DNA from: Metellina segmentata
Taxonomy: Eukaryota > Arthropoda > Arachnida > Araneae > Tetragnathidae
DNA length: 64,000 nt
Reading direction: 5' to 3'
NCBI GenBank assembly: GCA_947359465.1
Contig: OX375880.1
Location: 22,706,714 to 22,770,713 of the forward strand
Shown one piece after another: positions 13,138-24,952 of this stretch; the stretch's first letter is position 1, and every line of letters starts with the position of its first letter. The notes under the pieces are model-generated. The model made no database searches. It was not told where the DNA came from and was given only the letters and a program-made list of their open reading frames with translations. A program made the position numbers and the translations under genes.

Positions 13138-16100
13138 TCTAATGACCATTTTCCGAATTAAAAAAATGGCACTAAGTGTTGAGGTACAAAATATGCTTAG
13201 TTTCACTGTCAAAAGAGAGTAACATTCAGATATTTCCCTCTAGCTTCTGCAGAAACAATCATTAACATTTAGATTAGCTACTACAAGTATGGCTAATTCT
13301 GTTTTTGCACAAACCTTCTTCACTCTAATTTTATTTAACACGAGCGGGCTGAGCCAATTTCTAGATTCTAAGAATTTTTTTATTTGTGGTATATGTGTGC
13401 ATGAATAGATTGCATAACAGCTAATGTGCATTTGGAAACGCATGCTTTGGTTTGCTAATGTGTATCTCTAGGTATCTATGAATCATTTTTATTGGATTTG
13501 GTGCACATCTTTATCATTGTTTCAGCCCATTAATTTTTATTTTAGACCTCGAAGAAAAATGTCAGATTGTTTAAATAAAGAGGTTTACATAATCCTGTGT
13601 TGAAACTAAAATACTGAGACCAGAATGCGTTGCATGCTCTTTGACTTGCGATTTAAGAACAAACATTGCTAATCCATGCGAAATAGAAGTTGTTTCATCC
13701 TGTCTAAAAAAAATCTTCGAGTGATATTCTAGATGTATACAAACATATGCACCATTTATTGTCAGATAATGAACACCATCTTGTAAAACAGATTTTGTTC
13801 ATGAAGAGTTTTTTTCCATTTTGAATGCAATTTTTTTAATACATTTTTATTACATGTATTTTGTTGAAATAAAATAAGCTTAAAACTAATATTCTCAAAA
13901 ATGTTTTAAAAATTATTTTTACCGATTTTTAGATTCTAATCAATCTTTCCTTCATAGATACAATGTCTTTTTTTACATGTATTCTTCAGGACTGTTACTC
14001 CTTACTTCTAGAACAGTTTGGTATAAGTGCTGTAGCTGAGCTTCACCTCAAAGCATTTATAATAATGCATCCGAAATTGAATTACGATCCTGAAATGCTA
14101 GTTTTATTACTTATTTAGTGACAGTTTATGTGGGACTTATTTCTAGCTACTGACTAAAAACACTAAGGTTTGTATACTTTGAAGTGCAAATGTAACAGCA
14201 ATATTTTATTGTGTATTGCACTTGAGATGGGAGGCATAAAGCTAACATGCGAGAAAACTTGTTAATTCTACTTGGTAAGAAATGCATTCGAAGGTAAAAA
14301 AATTGACATTAAATTGTGAATGGCAATTGTTTACATGTATAAACATGCTGCAATTTGCTTGTAACAAAAATGTTATGAAATTAACTTCTACAAGTTACAA
14401 TTTTCATTTAATAAATGTTACTTGAACTAACCATTTCAATTTTAGTATACAAATAAAAAAAAACAGCTAAATATTATACAAAACTTTGGCTTTTTTTGTA
14501 AACAAGAAAATAAAGAAAAGATAAAAAACTCTTAAAAATATTACTTACAAAACAGTATGCCAGAGATACTTGTTTCTTTATAAATAACAAAAACAAGCTA
14601 AAATGTTAACGTTACAGTTTGTTTCGTGCTTTAGGGAAAAGCAGATGAGATTTATAATAGGTTACATGTTTCAAGTAAACAAAACTAAAAATAGTAGATA
14701 GTCAATATTTACTTTATATTTCATGGTTTAAGAAAACTTATTTAAAAATTATATGGACAAAATTGAATTATAGCAGATAATGTAACGAGTTTCTTGGATA
14801 AAAAAAGGCCTGGTGAATACAAGATATTCTGTAAAAATACAACCAAGTGGTGCAAAGAAAACTTTTATTTTCAACAAATCTCAAAGAAAGTTCATTCATA
14901 TTACAAATTTTTTTTTTTATACAGTTTCAATTCTAAAACTACTTACCATTCCAGAAATAATGTTAAACAACACATTGTAGCATCCATTTTAGTTGAAAGA
15001 ACTGAATATTAATGCATTTAGATCAACAAAGCAGAAATTACATCACAGTACACTTACACTATGGGCTGATAAAAAAGAAATAAACACTTAATTGAAGTAA
15101 AAAACTGAACATTATATTTAGAAATCTTAAAATGGCAACAATAAGCTATACAAAATATGTCACAAATTTATTCGTTATGGAATGACCAAAAATCCAAATT
15201 AGTAACATGTTTTGTTTATGCTCATTGATTATACCTCTATGATATCAATGTGTGATTCCATTACATCACCAGATATTCTATTGAAGATGTGCTTTGTGCC
15301 AGCTAATTGGTAATGTGACCAACTGATAAATACAAATAGTTGCAGTTTTTAAATTATTGGGTATAAAATAACTTCATGAAATATTAAAATAAATAGGGTA
15401 ATAGAAGAAATGCGCCATCTACATAACATTACTGACAATTGGAGCCACTTCCTGAAACGGATGCTTTACTCTTTATGAACAAAAATGCAGTCAACTCTTG
15501 TTAGTCATCTGCAATTTAACTACTTGGATCTTTGAAGTAGTTTAGGTATGTGTATAGTATTCTTCAACTAATATAATGAACCCATTAAATGACAGAATTT
15601 ACTTAAGCAACCTTCTGCAACATTGACCCAAGCAAATGTGGCATGAATTTTGTAAACATATTTAAGTAACTTTGTGGCCCAAAACACATGCAACAAATCC
15701 AAATATCAATACAACTTTTCAACTACATACACATAATTTAATTTATAAATGTATTGTTATCTACTTAGCATTTATAAGTACCAAATTTAACAAATGTCAC
15801 CAAAAAGTATGTGCATGTTTCTGCCCTGATGCTTGCATGATTAATACAAATGAAATATTGAATTGCTTATAACAGACCAGGTCTGTTTTCAGAAACAAGC
15901 TAAACAAGAAAAGTGCAGCCACATACAAAATAATGTGGCAATTGCCTTGATGGTTATTTGTTTCGCCAGCTGATGCTCATTGCAATCACTTTCGACAAAG
16001 AAATCAGTACCACCAATTATGGTCTGGCATTATAATATCATTAACCAGCCCTTAAGCATCTCCACTCATTCTTACAAAATCAACTCAAATGACAACTTTC

Positions 16101-17924
16101 CATACCCAGACTACTAGATTCTGAATATTAAAAACAAGCATTTGGGTAACTTCTGATATAAGCAGAAATATAAAATAAAAATGGCATGTCCAATACTTTA
16201 CAGCATTTCTTGATCCACAGCTTATTTTGTACTTATTGCAAGCCTCACTGGAAAACTCATCCACAGATTAATGAATTCAAAATTGGAGTATAGTCTAACT
16301 CCTGCCGGTTGTCAGTTGAGTCACATGGTCTTGAACAAGTCATTAATTAAATTAGGACACTGGCAGTAATGTAAACAAACCATGTATTTTGTTGATGTCT
16401 ATAGCAAGGATCCTGGTGTTAAGTTTATGGTTCAGTGACAAAAGTGACAGCAATAACATGTTGGCAAAGGAAAACCATTCTTTTTTACATATAGCAGCCT
16501 TTTCCTATCAATCTTTAAAAAAAATTTCACAAATCAACTGAATTAAGGTTTATTGATCTACAATATATTGACGTTTCACTATAACATTACATCAGTGAAC
16601 CTTGTACTTGAGGAACCTTGTACAGCTGTAAACCTTGTATATAGGACAATGTGTACATTGTCCTATATAAAATTACTAAATTCAGACACATGATGCTCTA
16701 TGTAGTGTATATATACTTTGTGCACACCTAGATTTTGCAATATCATAAATATTTTTGTTGGATTTTATAATCTATTACTTAGATGCTAGACTAACACAGG
16801 AAGGAAGAACTATTGCTAGTTAGTAGTAGCTGCTACTGGAACAATTATCCAATTTAATTTTGAGGACTTTCTTTTTGTAAAAAAAGGATAATCTAGGCTA
16901 AAAAACAACATTCCCACTTTATAATTTTTTTAATTTTGATCCTTATTGTTTTTTTTTTAATAAAAAAAACCATCTAAGTATTTTGATTTGTACCACTATC
17001 TGTGTAGTTGAAATGAATGATGCAAAACTACACCACGATAAATAACCAATATCGATGAGTACTTTAATTCAATCAAAGTTATATTAATGATGTAGTATGC
17101 ATTTATTCCAACTTGTGTTTTTGATCGATAGAAATCGTGAACTAAGACATTACGTACGAGGAAAATTTTACTCATACAAAAGGGAAGTACATCCAGGATT
17201 AAATAACAGGAATTTAACCTGTACTGTATGCCTACAGTTAAGTCAGTCAACACTACACTTAATTCTTTGACAGTGAAAAAATTTCCCAATTTCTAGCATT
17301 AACAAAAAAAGTACAGTTGTATGACAATTCTGCTATCACTATGCAAACTGTGATGCTGTTTATAAATCAAAACACTCTTAACAACAATGATGTTATCACA
17401 TTAAAATAAAATTATTGGGTAGCCACAATTTAACAATTACATGCAGCAGATACCAAATGCCTGGAGGTCATATTAAATAGTAACTTACTCAGAAGTGAAT
17501 AATTTCACATTATAGAGCAACTGAAATCCTCTGAAAACCACCCTTTAAAGATCATTGTTTTCTCCGCGTAGGCTGATTAGATGTGCGTGTACATAAAGTG
17601 CTAGTTACCATTATGATTTGTAGAAAACGTTCTACCATAAGAGCTGAGATTCCACATAATACAAAACAATTTATAACTGCATTTGCGGACAACACATTTA
17701 ATTCAAATAAAATTTCTAATTAATTAAGATAGGTCCCAACTGTTCACTTCAGCTTATCTTTTTAACAAGTATCTAACTGTCATAGTTTCCTTCTCACCAC
17801 ACCAAAAAATCTATCTGTATCTGCTTCTCTTCTATTCCAGGATCTGGTATTTTTCCGTTCTTCTAAATCAGAAATAAATTTTAGCCCAAGTCCTAACAAA
17901 ACAAAACACAGAAATCCCCCTCCC
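13138..17924. other. Interior of the 7.2-kb element, right part; no gene seen
   Basis: About 4.8 kb of AT-rich DNA with only short random ORFs. A perfect 15-bp palindrome near 16650 is the one feature that stands out. Confidence 0.6.
16638..16669. repeat. Perfect inverted repeat, 15-bp arms
   Basis: TATATAGGACAATGT, a 2-base spacer, then its exact reverse complement. It could form a tight hairpin or be a small insertion footprint. Confidence 0.8.
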
Positions 17925-18073
17925 CAATGTTTTTTTTACACTCGTACCCTCGAAGCCAGGGTGAACCTCTACTCACTCATGTCAGATAAGCCACGCCTTG
18001 CATATACTTAACAGTTCGCGCATGCGCAGTTTAAAAATGGTTCCACGGGATAGAGTTGCGGTAAGACTCTTGT
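17925..18073. repeat. Right long terminal inverted repeat of the 7.2-kb element
   Basis: Inverted partner of 10895-11045. It ends GGTAAGACTCTTGT, next to the duplicated TAGTGGTTAA. Confidence 0.85.
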
Positions 18074-18544
18074 TAGTGGTTAAGGTGTTAGCCTCTAGAT
18101 CGGAAGGTCCCGGGTTCGGGCATGGATGTTTGTAAGCGTATACCAGCTTAGGTGTTGCTTCGTCATCTGAACATGGTTCAAAATTACGATGTAATTGTTA
18201 GGGGCAATGATGGCCCTCCCACTGGGTGCTCCTTCACAAGTGGCCATCACTTCCGGCCTTGTAGTGGCCAATGACTTCGGTCAAAATGTGCCCGCCATTA
18301 GAAAAAAAAAAAAAAAACAGCGGAATGACAACTTCAAGCTTGTTTTACTGATAGCAACACTTGCTTATTTTTGACAGCTATGTTTTTTTTTTATACAATG
18401 GACATTAAAAAGGTATCCAGACACGATCAACTTATAGTGAACTGGTCATGATTTATCCCCTTTCATATAGATTTTTTGCTCTTCAATTGCAAAAGTAAAA
18501 GTTGTAAAACAATAGGAATCGTTAACTTTTTAAAGGGTTAAAAA

Positions 18545-19083
18545 ATTGAGAACAAAAGTAGCTGCATTTAAAGCCAAACTGAACACAGGCATTTTGGACA
18601 TGTTTCAGACATTAGCGGGGATTTTCGGCGAGACCGAGCCTAAACATTCATTCTCCCAGTTGGTGCACGATCACCTGTATTTACTTTTGAAAGAGTTTTA
18701 TCGCTACATCCCAACCACAAAAGACCCACGAACTAGTAAGGAATGGATCCGCAACCCGTTTGTCAACAAATCACAGGTGAATCTGTCTGTGCAATAAGAT
18801 CAACTGCTGGAGATTGCAAATGAAGGCGGCCTTAAAACTACGTTCGAGACAACAGCTCTGCCGGTGTTCTGGATTAAAGTCATGGCGGAATACCCTGAGA
18901 TTGCCACCACAGCACTTAAATCCCTATTGCCATTTCCGACAACCTATCTGTGTGAGGCGGGGTTTTCTGCAGTGACAGCAACCAAAACAAAACAACGGAA
19001 TAAACTGGACATAAGCAACACACTTCGGGTGTCATTGTCTCCTATTACCCCCAGATGAAACCGTCTCGTTGCAATGAAACACG
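18545..19083 (+). pseudogene. ZBED/GTF2IRD2-like hAT transposase, C-terminal part, dead
   Basis: ILDMFQTLAGIFGETEPKHS, EWIRNPFV, LPVFWIKVMAEYPEIATTAL and LLPFPTTYLCEAGFSAVTAT are the C-terminal hAT dimerisation region typical of ZBED5/SCAND3 proteins. A stop at 18795-18797 and another near 19056 break it. It has the same orientation as the part ending near 10540, so the two most likely were one element before the nested insertions. Confidence 0.88.
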
Positions 19084-19215
19084 TTCAGGGTTCTCATTGA
19101 TTTAACGTTCTAGAGAGTTAAAATGTTAAATCACTTTATATTCATTTTTTGGTGTTACTGTATTTTATTTTGAAGGCATGTTTAAATACAATTAAATTAA
19201 AATTATTAAATCCAA

Positions 19216-19600
19216 TCAATCTAAAATGTAAACAATCAACGTCCCCCCAGCATGCGAGTACTGGCTCAGGCAGTTGGACAATGGTCTGACAAGCGGCTTT
19301 CGAAGCTTGTTTTGTACTGTGGCTGCCTTAAAACAAGCGATGAAATTGTCCACATTTGTGTAAAATCCGTGGACTGCAGAAGGTGCCACACATGTAACTT
19401 GGAGCAATCGCGGATAAAGCACCTTGAGCGTGTTTCCATCCACAGTCATAAAATTTGCTGTATCGGATAGCAGAAGCGCAAATCCTTTCGCTCAACATTC
19501 AGAGATTTGAAAACGTCATTTACAAGGCGAACAAGATATTGATGCTCGACACTCACCTCGCAAACGCTGCCGAAGGGTTGATTCCGAGGGCAAAAAATGA
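19216..19600 (-). pseudogene. hAT-type transposase fragment (DUF659-like)
   Basis: The minus-strand reading KVLYPRLLQVTCVAPSAVHG then NVDNFIACFKAATVQNKLRK matches the hAT segment usually written as KVLYP.L.HVTC.AH.LHRV, then F..VD.LI...K..F. A frame change around 19460 and the lack of the rest make it a fragment. It points opposite to the ZBED pieces beside it, so it is a separate insertion. Confidence 0.65.
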
Positions 19601-19659
19601 AATAGTAATTTCATATCAATTAATTTTAAGCTAAATTTTAAAAAATAGCAGGTGGTTGT

Positions 19660-22500
19660 AGGGTCAATCAATGTCAAATCATCCAGAAAAAAAAGGATTT
19701 GACCCCCATGATCACAGATTTGAAACTTGGCATGTTTGTTCCTTTTGTGGATTTAAGAACACATATACATTTTTTTTTGCTCTATCTCAAGCGGCTTTTG
19801 TTTTATAGCCTGTTAAAGTGAATTTTGCGGTTTTTATCGATCAGACGGAGGAAACAGAATTTCTTTATTTTAGAACATAAATTGTATCAATATGTAAGGA
19901 GTCCAGAAAAAAATTAATTATACCTGCAAGTATCTTATACATGGTTAGAAAAAATTCCAAAGTTCTATTTATAGATTTTAAAAATAAAATGGTGAGTTTT
20001 ACGCTAAGTGGAATATCTTTAAAAGGGTTAAGGACAATCAAAAAAATTTTTTTTTGTATTCTTGTTCTAAAAGATATGCTCTACCACATGAAAAAAAAAT
20101 GAATGTTTTTTTCCCTCCTTTATTACTTTTTCTCACTTTAAAGATAGAAATCACTTGACTCACTAATTTTCTTGAAATCGTTAAATTAGAATTACAATTT
20201 TAGTGAAATTGTAATAAAATGTGAACATTTATAATGCTTCTGGAATGAAAAATGTATTACAAAACTTACCATTAAAATATTTCAAATTCTAGGTAAAAAT
20301 TCTTCAACTTTCTACAGTGCTTTCATAAGGTTGATTGAACATGCATCATGCATACTTGAGAGAATTTGTAAGTTCTTCCAGTCATTGTTTTAGGGGTTCC
20401 ACAATTGCAATGACGTGAGGGATCGGTACAACACATTCATCTTTACTTTTGGGTCAGAAAAATGATGGTGGTAGTCCATGAGGATGTAAAAACTTTACAG
20501 TGGAATCTTCTTCTGCATTCACCTCACTCACCATACCAAAATACCATAAGCTGTCATAAACACAAGCAATAAAACATCCAGGATATGTCTTAGAAATAAG
20601 TTGGAAGTTAATATTTGTAATGTTGGATTTGCAAAACTCAAAGTTCATTTGTTGTTTTAATTTGTCTTTCCAGGTGTCATTGAAGACTTTCCTTCCTAGC
20701 TAATTGTTTTACGTTAAACCCATATTCCTTCACATTCTGTTTTACCGTGAATGGTTGCAAAAAATGACCACTGGGCTTTTAGTTGAAAGTCCTTTTCATG
20801 CAGACACAGATTAATGAAGTTGTATTTACTTTTATATTGCCCAGAACATCCGTCACTGAAGTAGTGAATGTTTGCTATGTGGGTAGTTCTTTCAGAAAGG
20901 TAGTTACAGTTTTTTGGATCTCATACACTATACTCGCGTCATGTTTAAGGTCATCAGATATGATAGAAAGAGGTAAATTCAGTTTTTTATTGCTTGCATC
21001 ATTGCAGTGAATGAATAATGACAGGATGAATAGTGCATGAGTCTGAGGTCCAGTGGTAACCTTGCGCCTCTTTTTGCATAATTTTCACTAAAATCCAGAG
21101 ATAACAACTGTATTTAAGGAAACTGTTTCCTATAAACTTTTAATAAATGAATCTTGTGATTTAGCAATGTATGAATGAGGTATTGACCTGTTCAGTTTTT
21201 CTACTAAGTTATCACTAACCTCATCAACTGAGCTCGAGAACCCTATCATTTCAGTTCGATCAGTCAAAACCCACCGATTGTACTCAACAGGGTCTTCATC
21301 ATCATAGTTCTCAAATTTTAACTGTAAAAACTGGACAAGGCTATATTTTGATGGACACTTGTCACAATGCCTTAGCATACATTCTCTTACTGCTCCTTCA
21401 CAAACATTATGCGAGAAAGGTCTTTGTAATCCTCTTCAATACCTGCTCAATGAATCATTAAAATCACATTTTGATGTATTGTGCAAACATACACTAAGTG
21501 TGTGCTAGTGGCACCAGCCAAAACACACCATATCAGGTACTAATCAAAATTGAAGACACATCTTTTTTGTCACAGCTTGAGTGCATTTATTGCTTATAAT
21601 ATTTCTTGAAATAAGTTACTGTGGTAGTGGAGTTGACTAGTTTTTAAAACTGAATTTAAATTGTAATGTAATTTTATTTACTTTAATTAGACCTAATTGT
21701 TGAAAATAAAGAAATTAATCATCTTATTTCTAAATAATCTCAAGATATAATTGTGGATAACCTATTTAAAACATTTTTTTTGTACACACACAGGCCTGAT
21801 TAACTATATTAATTATACTATATTACTTTAATAATTTTTAATTTGTGTTAGCTTTGTCTAATTTTATTTGAAATTGGTATATATATGTGACATTTGTTGT
21901 TAAAATTTTACTAAAATTGTAACTTTAATTTAACGTTTTTAAGAAAATTAGTGAGTCAAGTGATTTCTATCTTTAAAGTGAGAAAAAATAATAAAGGAGT
22001 GAAAAAACCATTCATTTTATATTTTCATGTGGTAGAGCATACCTTTTAGAACAAGAATACAAAAAAATTTTTTGATTGTCCTTAACCCTTTTAAAGATAT
22101 TCCACTTAGTGTAAAACACGCCATTTTATTTTTAAAATCTATAAATAGAACTTTGGAATTTTTTCTAACCATGTATAAGATACTTGCAGGTATAATTTAT
22201 TTTTTTCTGGACTCCTTACATATTGATGTATACTCTTAAAAAATTTCATCAACATTGGTAGATAAACAAGGGAGATATAATTTATTTTCTAAAATAAAGA
22301 AATTCTGTTTCCGTCTGATCGATAAAAACCGCAAAATTCTAAAAACTTTAACAGGCTATAAAACATAAGCCATTTGAGATAGAGCAAAAAAAATTTATAC
22401 ATGTTCTTAAATCCATAAAAGGAACAAACATGCCAAGTTTCATCAAAATCTGAGACCATGGGTGTTGGACCCTGGTTGAACTGACGTGGTTTTATACCCT
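19660..22500 (-). mobile_element. 2.8-kb transposon with about 500-bp terminal inverted repeats
   Basis: 19660-20185 and 21935-22500 are inverted copies of each other. Examples are TTAGTGAGTCAAGTGATTTC at the inner edges and GAAACTTGGCATGTTTGTTC near the outer edges. The unique core holds a dead gene on the minus strand. I could not fix the exact ends or a target duplication. Confidence 0.82.
20450..21400 (-). pseudogene. Degraded transposon protein of the long-TIR element
   Basis: Minus-strand pieces in order: HCDKCPSKYSLVQFLQLKFE, NRWVLTDRTEMIGFSSSVDE and IPHSYIAKSQDSF (21378-21130). After broken frames, CVYDSLWYFGMVSEVNAEED and TVKFLHPHGLPPSFF follow (20648-20454). The CxxCP, W..TDRT, PHS.IAKSQ and VKF.HP.GP..SF patterns recur in a large class of uncharacterised proteins in arthropods and cnidarians. 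I take these to be transposon-encoded. Stops and frameshifts show it is dead. I cannot name the superfamily. Confidence 0.6.
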
Positions 22501-23149
22501 GTATTTATGCAAAAAGTTGCATTTATGTAGAAAGTTGCATTTATGTTGCAGTAATAACTCACTTTCAATACACCCCATGTAGGAGGAATTTTGGTTTAGT
22601 ACTTTACATGCAGCGTAAAACGTGTGAAAAAAAGGTGCATTTGTTGCAAAAAGTTGCCCTAGTTATTACATTACATTAACAGGGCTCCTAACAGGTCTCA
22701 AGGTCCAAAAAGGTGACAAATTAAACCAAAAAGGTGTCAAAAAGTGACTAATCGAATAGAAAAAGGTGACAAAAAGTGACTAATCAAGTAGAAAAAAGTG
22801 ACAAAAAGTGACTAATCGAGCAAAAAAAATAAAAAATAATAACAATAATGCTAAACATATTCTAGTATAAAGATAAAAAATAAAAAGATCCTCCCAAGCT
22901 ACCTCTATCTTTTCTTCCTTTGGAAGGATATTTTTATTTTCTTCATTTAAAAATTACATCATTTTAAAATATTAACATAAATTTAAAAAAAAAATCGGAA
23001 TTATGATTTTTTAATTTGTTTATTTTTGACACAGCTTGAAGAATTTCTTCCTTTTCTTTGAAAAATTATGTCTTCATTTTTTTTGTTGAAAAAGACTAAA
23101 ATTAATTTTGTCTTTTTCTTCTCAACAGAAGAATGTGCATTTTTTTAAA

Positions 23150-23417
23150 GTCTGTCTTTGCTGACCAGCATCATCTGAGACTTTAGAGCCGTTCCTTCAA
23201 TCATTGCCGGAACACTTGCTGCTTCCTTTAATAATTTTGAAGCACTATCCAACGGCTCATCCTCTTCCTTACGCATAATTTTAAATTATTGTTCTTCTAT
23301 CACCATTCTTTTCTTTACCAACTGCTTTAAATTTTTTTCTCTGCTTCCAGTTTATATTTTTCTTTCCAGTCCATCTCTAAATTTTCTTGTGCCTTACGTT
23401 TTATATCTCTCTTTCTC
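23150..23417 (-). pseudogene. hAT transposase remnant, C-terminal coil
   Basis: The minus strand gives EKNLKQLVKKRMVIEEQ, then EEDEPLDSASKLLKEAASVP and MIEGTALKSQMMLVSKDRL. A Lys/Glu-rich coil followed by this segment is the usual tail of the same hAT proteins. It is separated from the main part by the Helitron insertions. Confidence 0.65.
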
Positions 23418-24952
23418 TCTATATTAAAAAAAAGTTACCGCCGCCGCAGAATTGAAATTTTTGTTGTTTAGCTCCATTCTTAGACGGTTTCCCGAGAAAG
23501 TACTGATCGGAAAAATATGAAATTAACATGCTTTGTTCTTCATCATATTCCCTGGATAATTATTAAGATTTTTTTCCGATGCGGCTATTAGTTTAGGTTT
23601 TATTAAGTGTTAAAGTTGAAGAAGTGAAATTTCTTCCGCGAGTGAGCAAAACACATTCAAAATTTCAGTCTTTAGTCGTGAGTTTTTTTTTAAGAGTACC
23701 TCTCAACGTAAATTTTTGCAGCTCGTCGAGTTTTTTTTGAAATTTAAATGTGGTTCTTGATAATATTTTTTTGAAATTCGGGAAAAATCGGGACATTTTT
23801 GTTACTTTTTTTTAAAACTGCCGTATCTATATCTAATTACTATTAGTTTTTAATTTTTAAAATATCGCAGTATACCTCAGAATATACTCTTTCTTACGGT
23901 ACTATTATTTTTGAAATCGGTTAATAATTAAATTGGATGCAATCAAAAGTTCGTGATACAAAATTCGGAATCTTCGGATATTTTCGCTACGTTTTGTTAA
24001 AACCGTTATGTCTACGGCAAAAACCATTATTTTTTAAATTTGAGAACATCACTGAATAAACTACATTACACTCTTTCTTATGGTACAATTATTTTTCAAA
24101 TTGGTTAATAAACAAAATCGATGCAATTAAAAGTAGGTCATACAATTTTCGGAACTTTCAGATCGTAACTTCCGATACAAAACTAAAATGGTTATATCTA
24201 TATAGTATTACTGTTAGTTTTTAATTTTAAAAATATTGCAGTATACCTCACAATGTACTCTTTCTTACGGTACAATTATTTTTAAAATTGGTTCATAAAT
24301 AAATTCGATGCAATCAAAAGTTGGTGACACAAATTTCGTATTTTTCAGTTCGCATAGCTGGTTCCGCAAACAGCAGTGGGTTGCATTTTCTACTATCGGG
24401 TTTGCCAGATATCAAATTTATCGTAGCAACAATTGCCATAAAAACGATTTCTTTTTATTTGGCGAGGAAAAAGGCTCGCTTTTTTCCCTCTGTTCTCAAG
24501 ACAGTTTACCGACAAAGTACAATCGTAAAGTTTTGATATTAACACTGTTTACTTAAAATTGTACAGGGAACAAGATACAGAAGATTTTTTACTGATGCGG
24601 CTATTAGTTTAGGGTGCATTAAGTGTTAAAGCAAAAAAAAGTGAAATCAATTGCGAAAGAAGTATTGGTTTGAGAAAGCAAACCAAACGGGATTGCGTAG
24701 CAATCCCCGGGGTCGGCGAGCGTAAGCGAGCAGGGCGCGAAGCCCTCGCTGTGACGTCATGTACCGGAAAGTGAAATCAGCATAATACGAATTATTCAGA
24801 TAGTTTCACTCTGTGAAAGGAATGTTGGTTTGCGAAGCAAACCAAATGACATCTGTGAAAGGAGTGTTGGTTTGTGAAGCAAACCAAATGGGATTGCGCA
24901 GCAATCCCCGGGGGTTGGCGAGCGTAAGCGAGCAGGGGGCGGAGCCCCCTAG
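23418..24952 (+). mobile_element. Helitron with hairpin-chain 3' end, unit 1 of a tandem pair
   Basis: It starts TCTATATTAAAAAAAAGTTA, then CCGCCGCCGCAG. It ends in a chain of palindromes, GGTTTGCGAAGCAAACC, GGGATTGCGCAGCAATCCC, GGCGAGCGTAAGCGAGC and GGGGGCGGAGCCCCC, then CTAG with T following. The inside holds a direct repeat of about 185 bases in three copies. No Rep/helicase is encoded. It sits in the dead hAT transposase gene. Confidence 0.8.
23815..24345. repeat. About 185-bp direct repeats, three copies, inside Helitron unit 1
   Basis: CAGTATACCTCA, ACTCTTTCTTACGGTAC and GATGCAATCAAAAGT-like blocks recur near 23870, 24055 and 24240. One more copy is in unit 2 (about 25350-25500) and one in the copy at 51853. 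Confidence 0.75.

Larger units (their letters stand above)
10895..18073. mobile_element. 7.2-kb element with long terminal inverted repeats and 8-10 bp target duplication
   Basis: Both ends begin ACAAGAGTCTTACCGCAACT, and their first 95 or so bases are nearly identical. Similarity continues more weakly to about 150 bases. TAGTGGTTAA occurs at 10885-10894 and again at 18074-18083. One base is ambiguous, so the duplication is 8 to 10 bp. Each end carries a CGCATGCGC palindrome, and the left one also has a TATAAAA (about 11041). Long TIRs with a duplication of this length recall Mutator-like elements, but no transposase could be read, so the class is inferred. The element splits a SINE. Confidence 0.85.
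10871..18317 (+). mobile_element. tRNA-derived SINE, split by the 7.2-kb element
   Basis: The SINE consists of 10871-10894 plus 18084-18317, about 258 bp once the insertion is removed. The head has tRNA-like promoter boxes: an A-box-like GGTATAGTGGTTAAGGTG, spanning the break, and a B-box-like GGTCCCGGGTTCGGGC near 18105-18120. It ends in a run of 16 A. CAGCGGAATG at 10861-10870 recurs at 18318-18327 directly after the A tail, a clean target duplication. RNA polymerase III transcription would run rightwards. Confidence 0.9.
10546..18537. mobile_element. piggyBac-like MITE (TTAA flanks) carrying the split SINE
   Basis: TTAA at 10542-10545 and 18538-18541 flanks CCCTTCTTTGCATGA at the left and the inverted CCCTTTAAAAAG at the right. 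This is the pattern of piggyBac ends (CCCTT and TTAA). Without the nested SINE and long-TIR element it would be about 0.5 kb with no gene. The terminal match is short, so the assignment is tentative. The break it makes in the ZBED-like reading supports it. Confidence 0.5.

Noticed and set aside
18084..18130. A possible functional tRNA gene
   Set aside because: The tRNA-like boxes belong to a SINE with an A tail and target duplication; the acceptor-stem partner is absent.
23815..24345. A CRISPR-like array of spaced repeats
   Set aside because: Units are about 185 bp, imperfect and lack unique spacers between short identical repeats; this is eukaryotic Helitron DNA.
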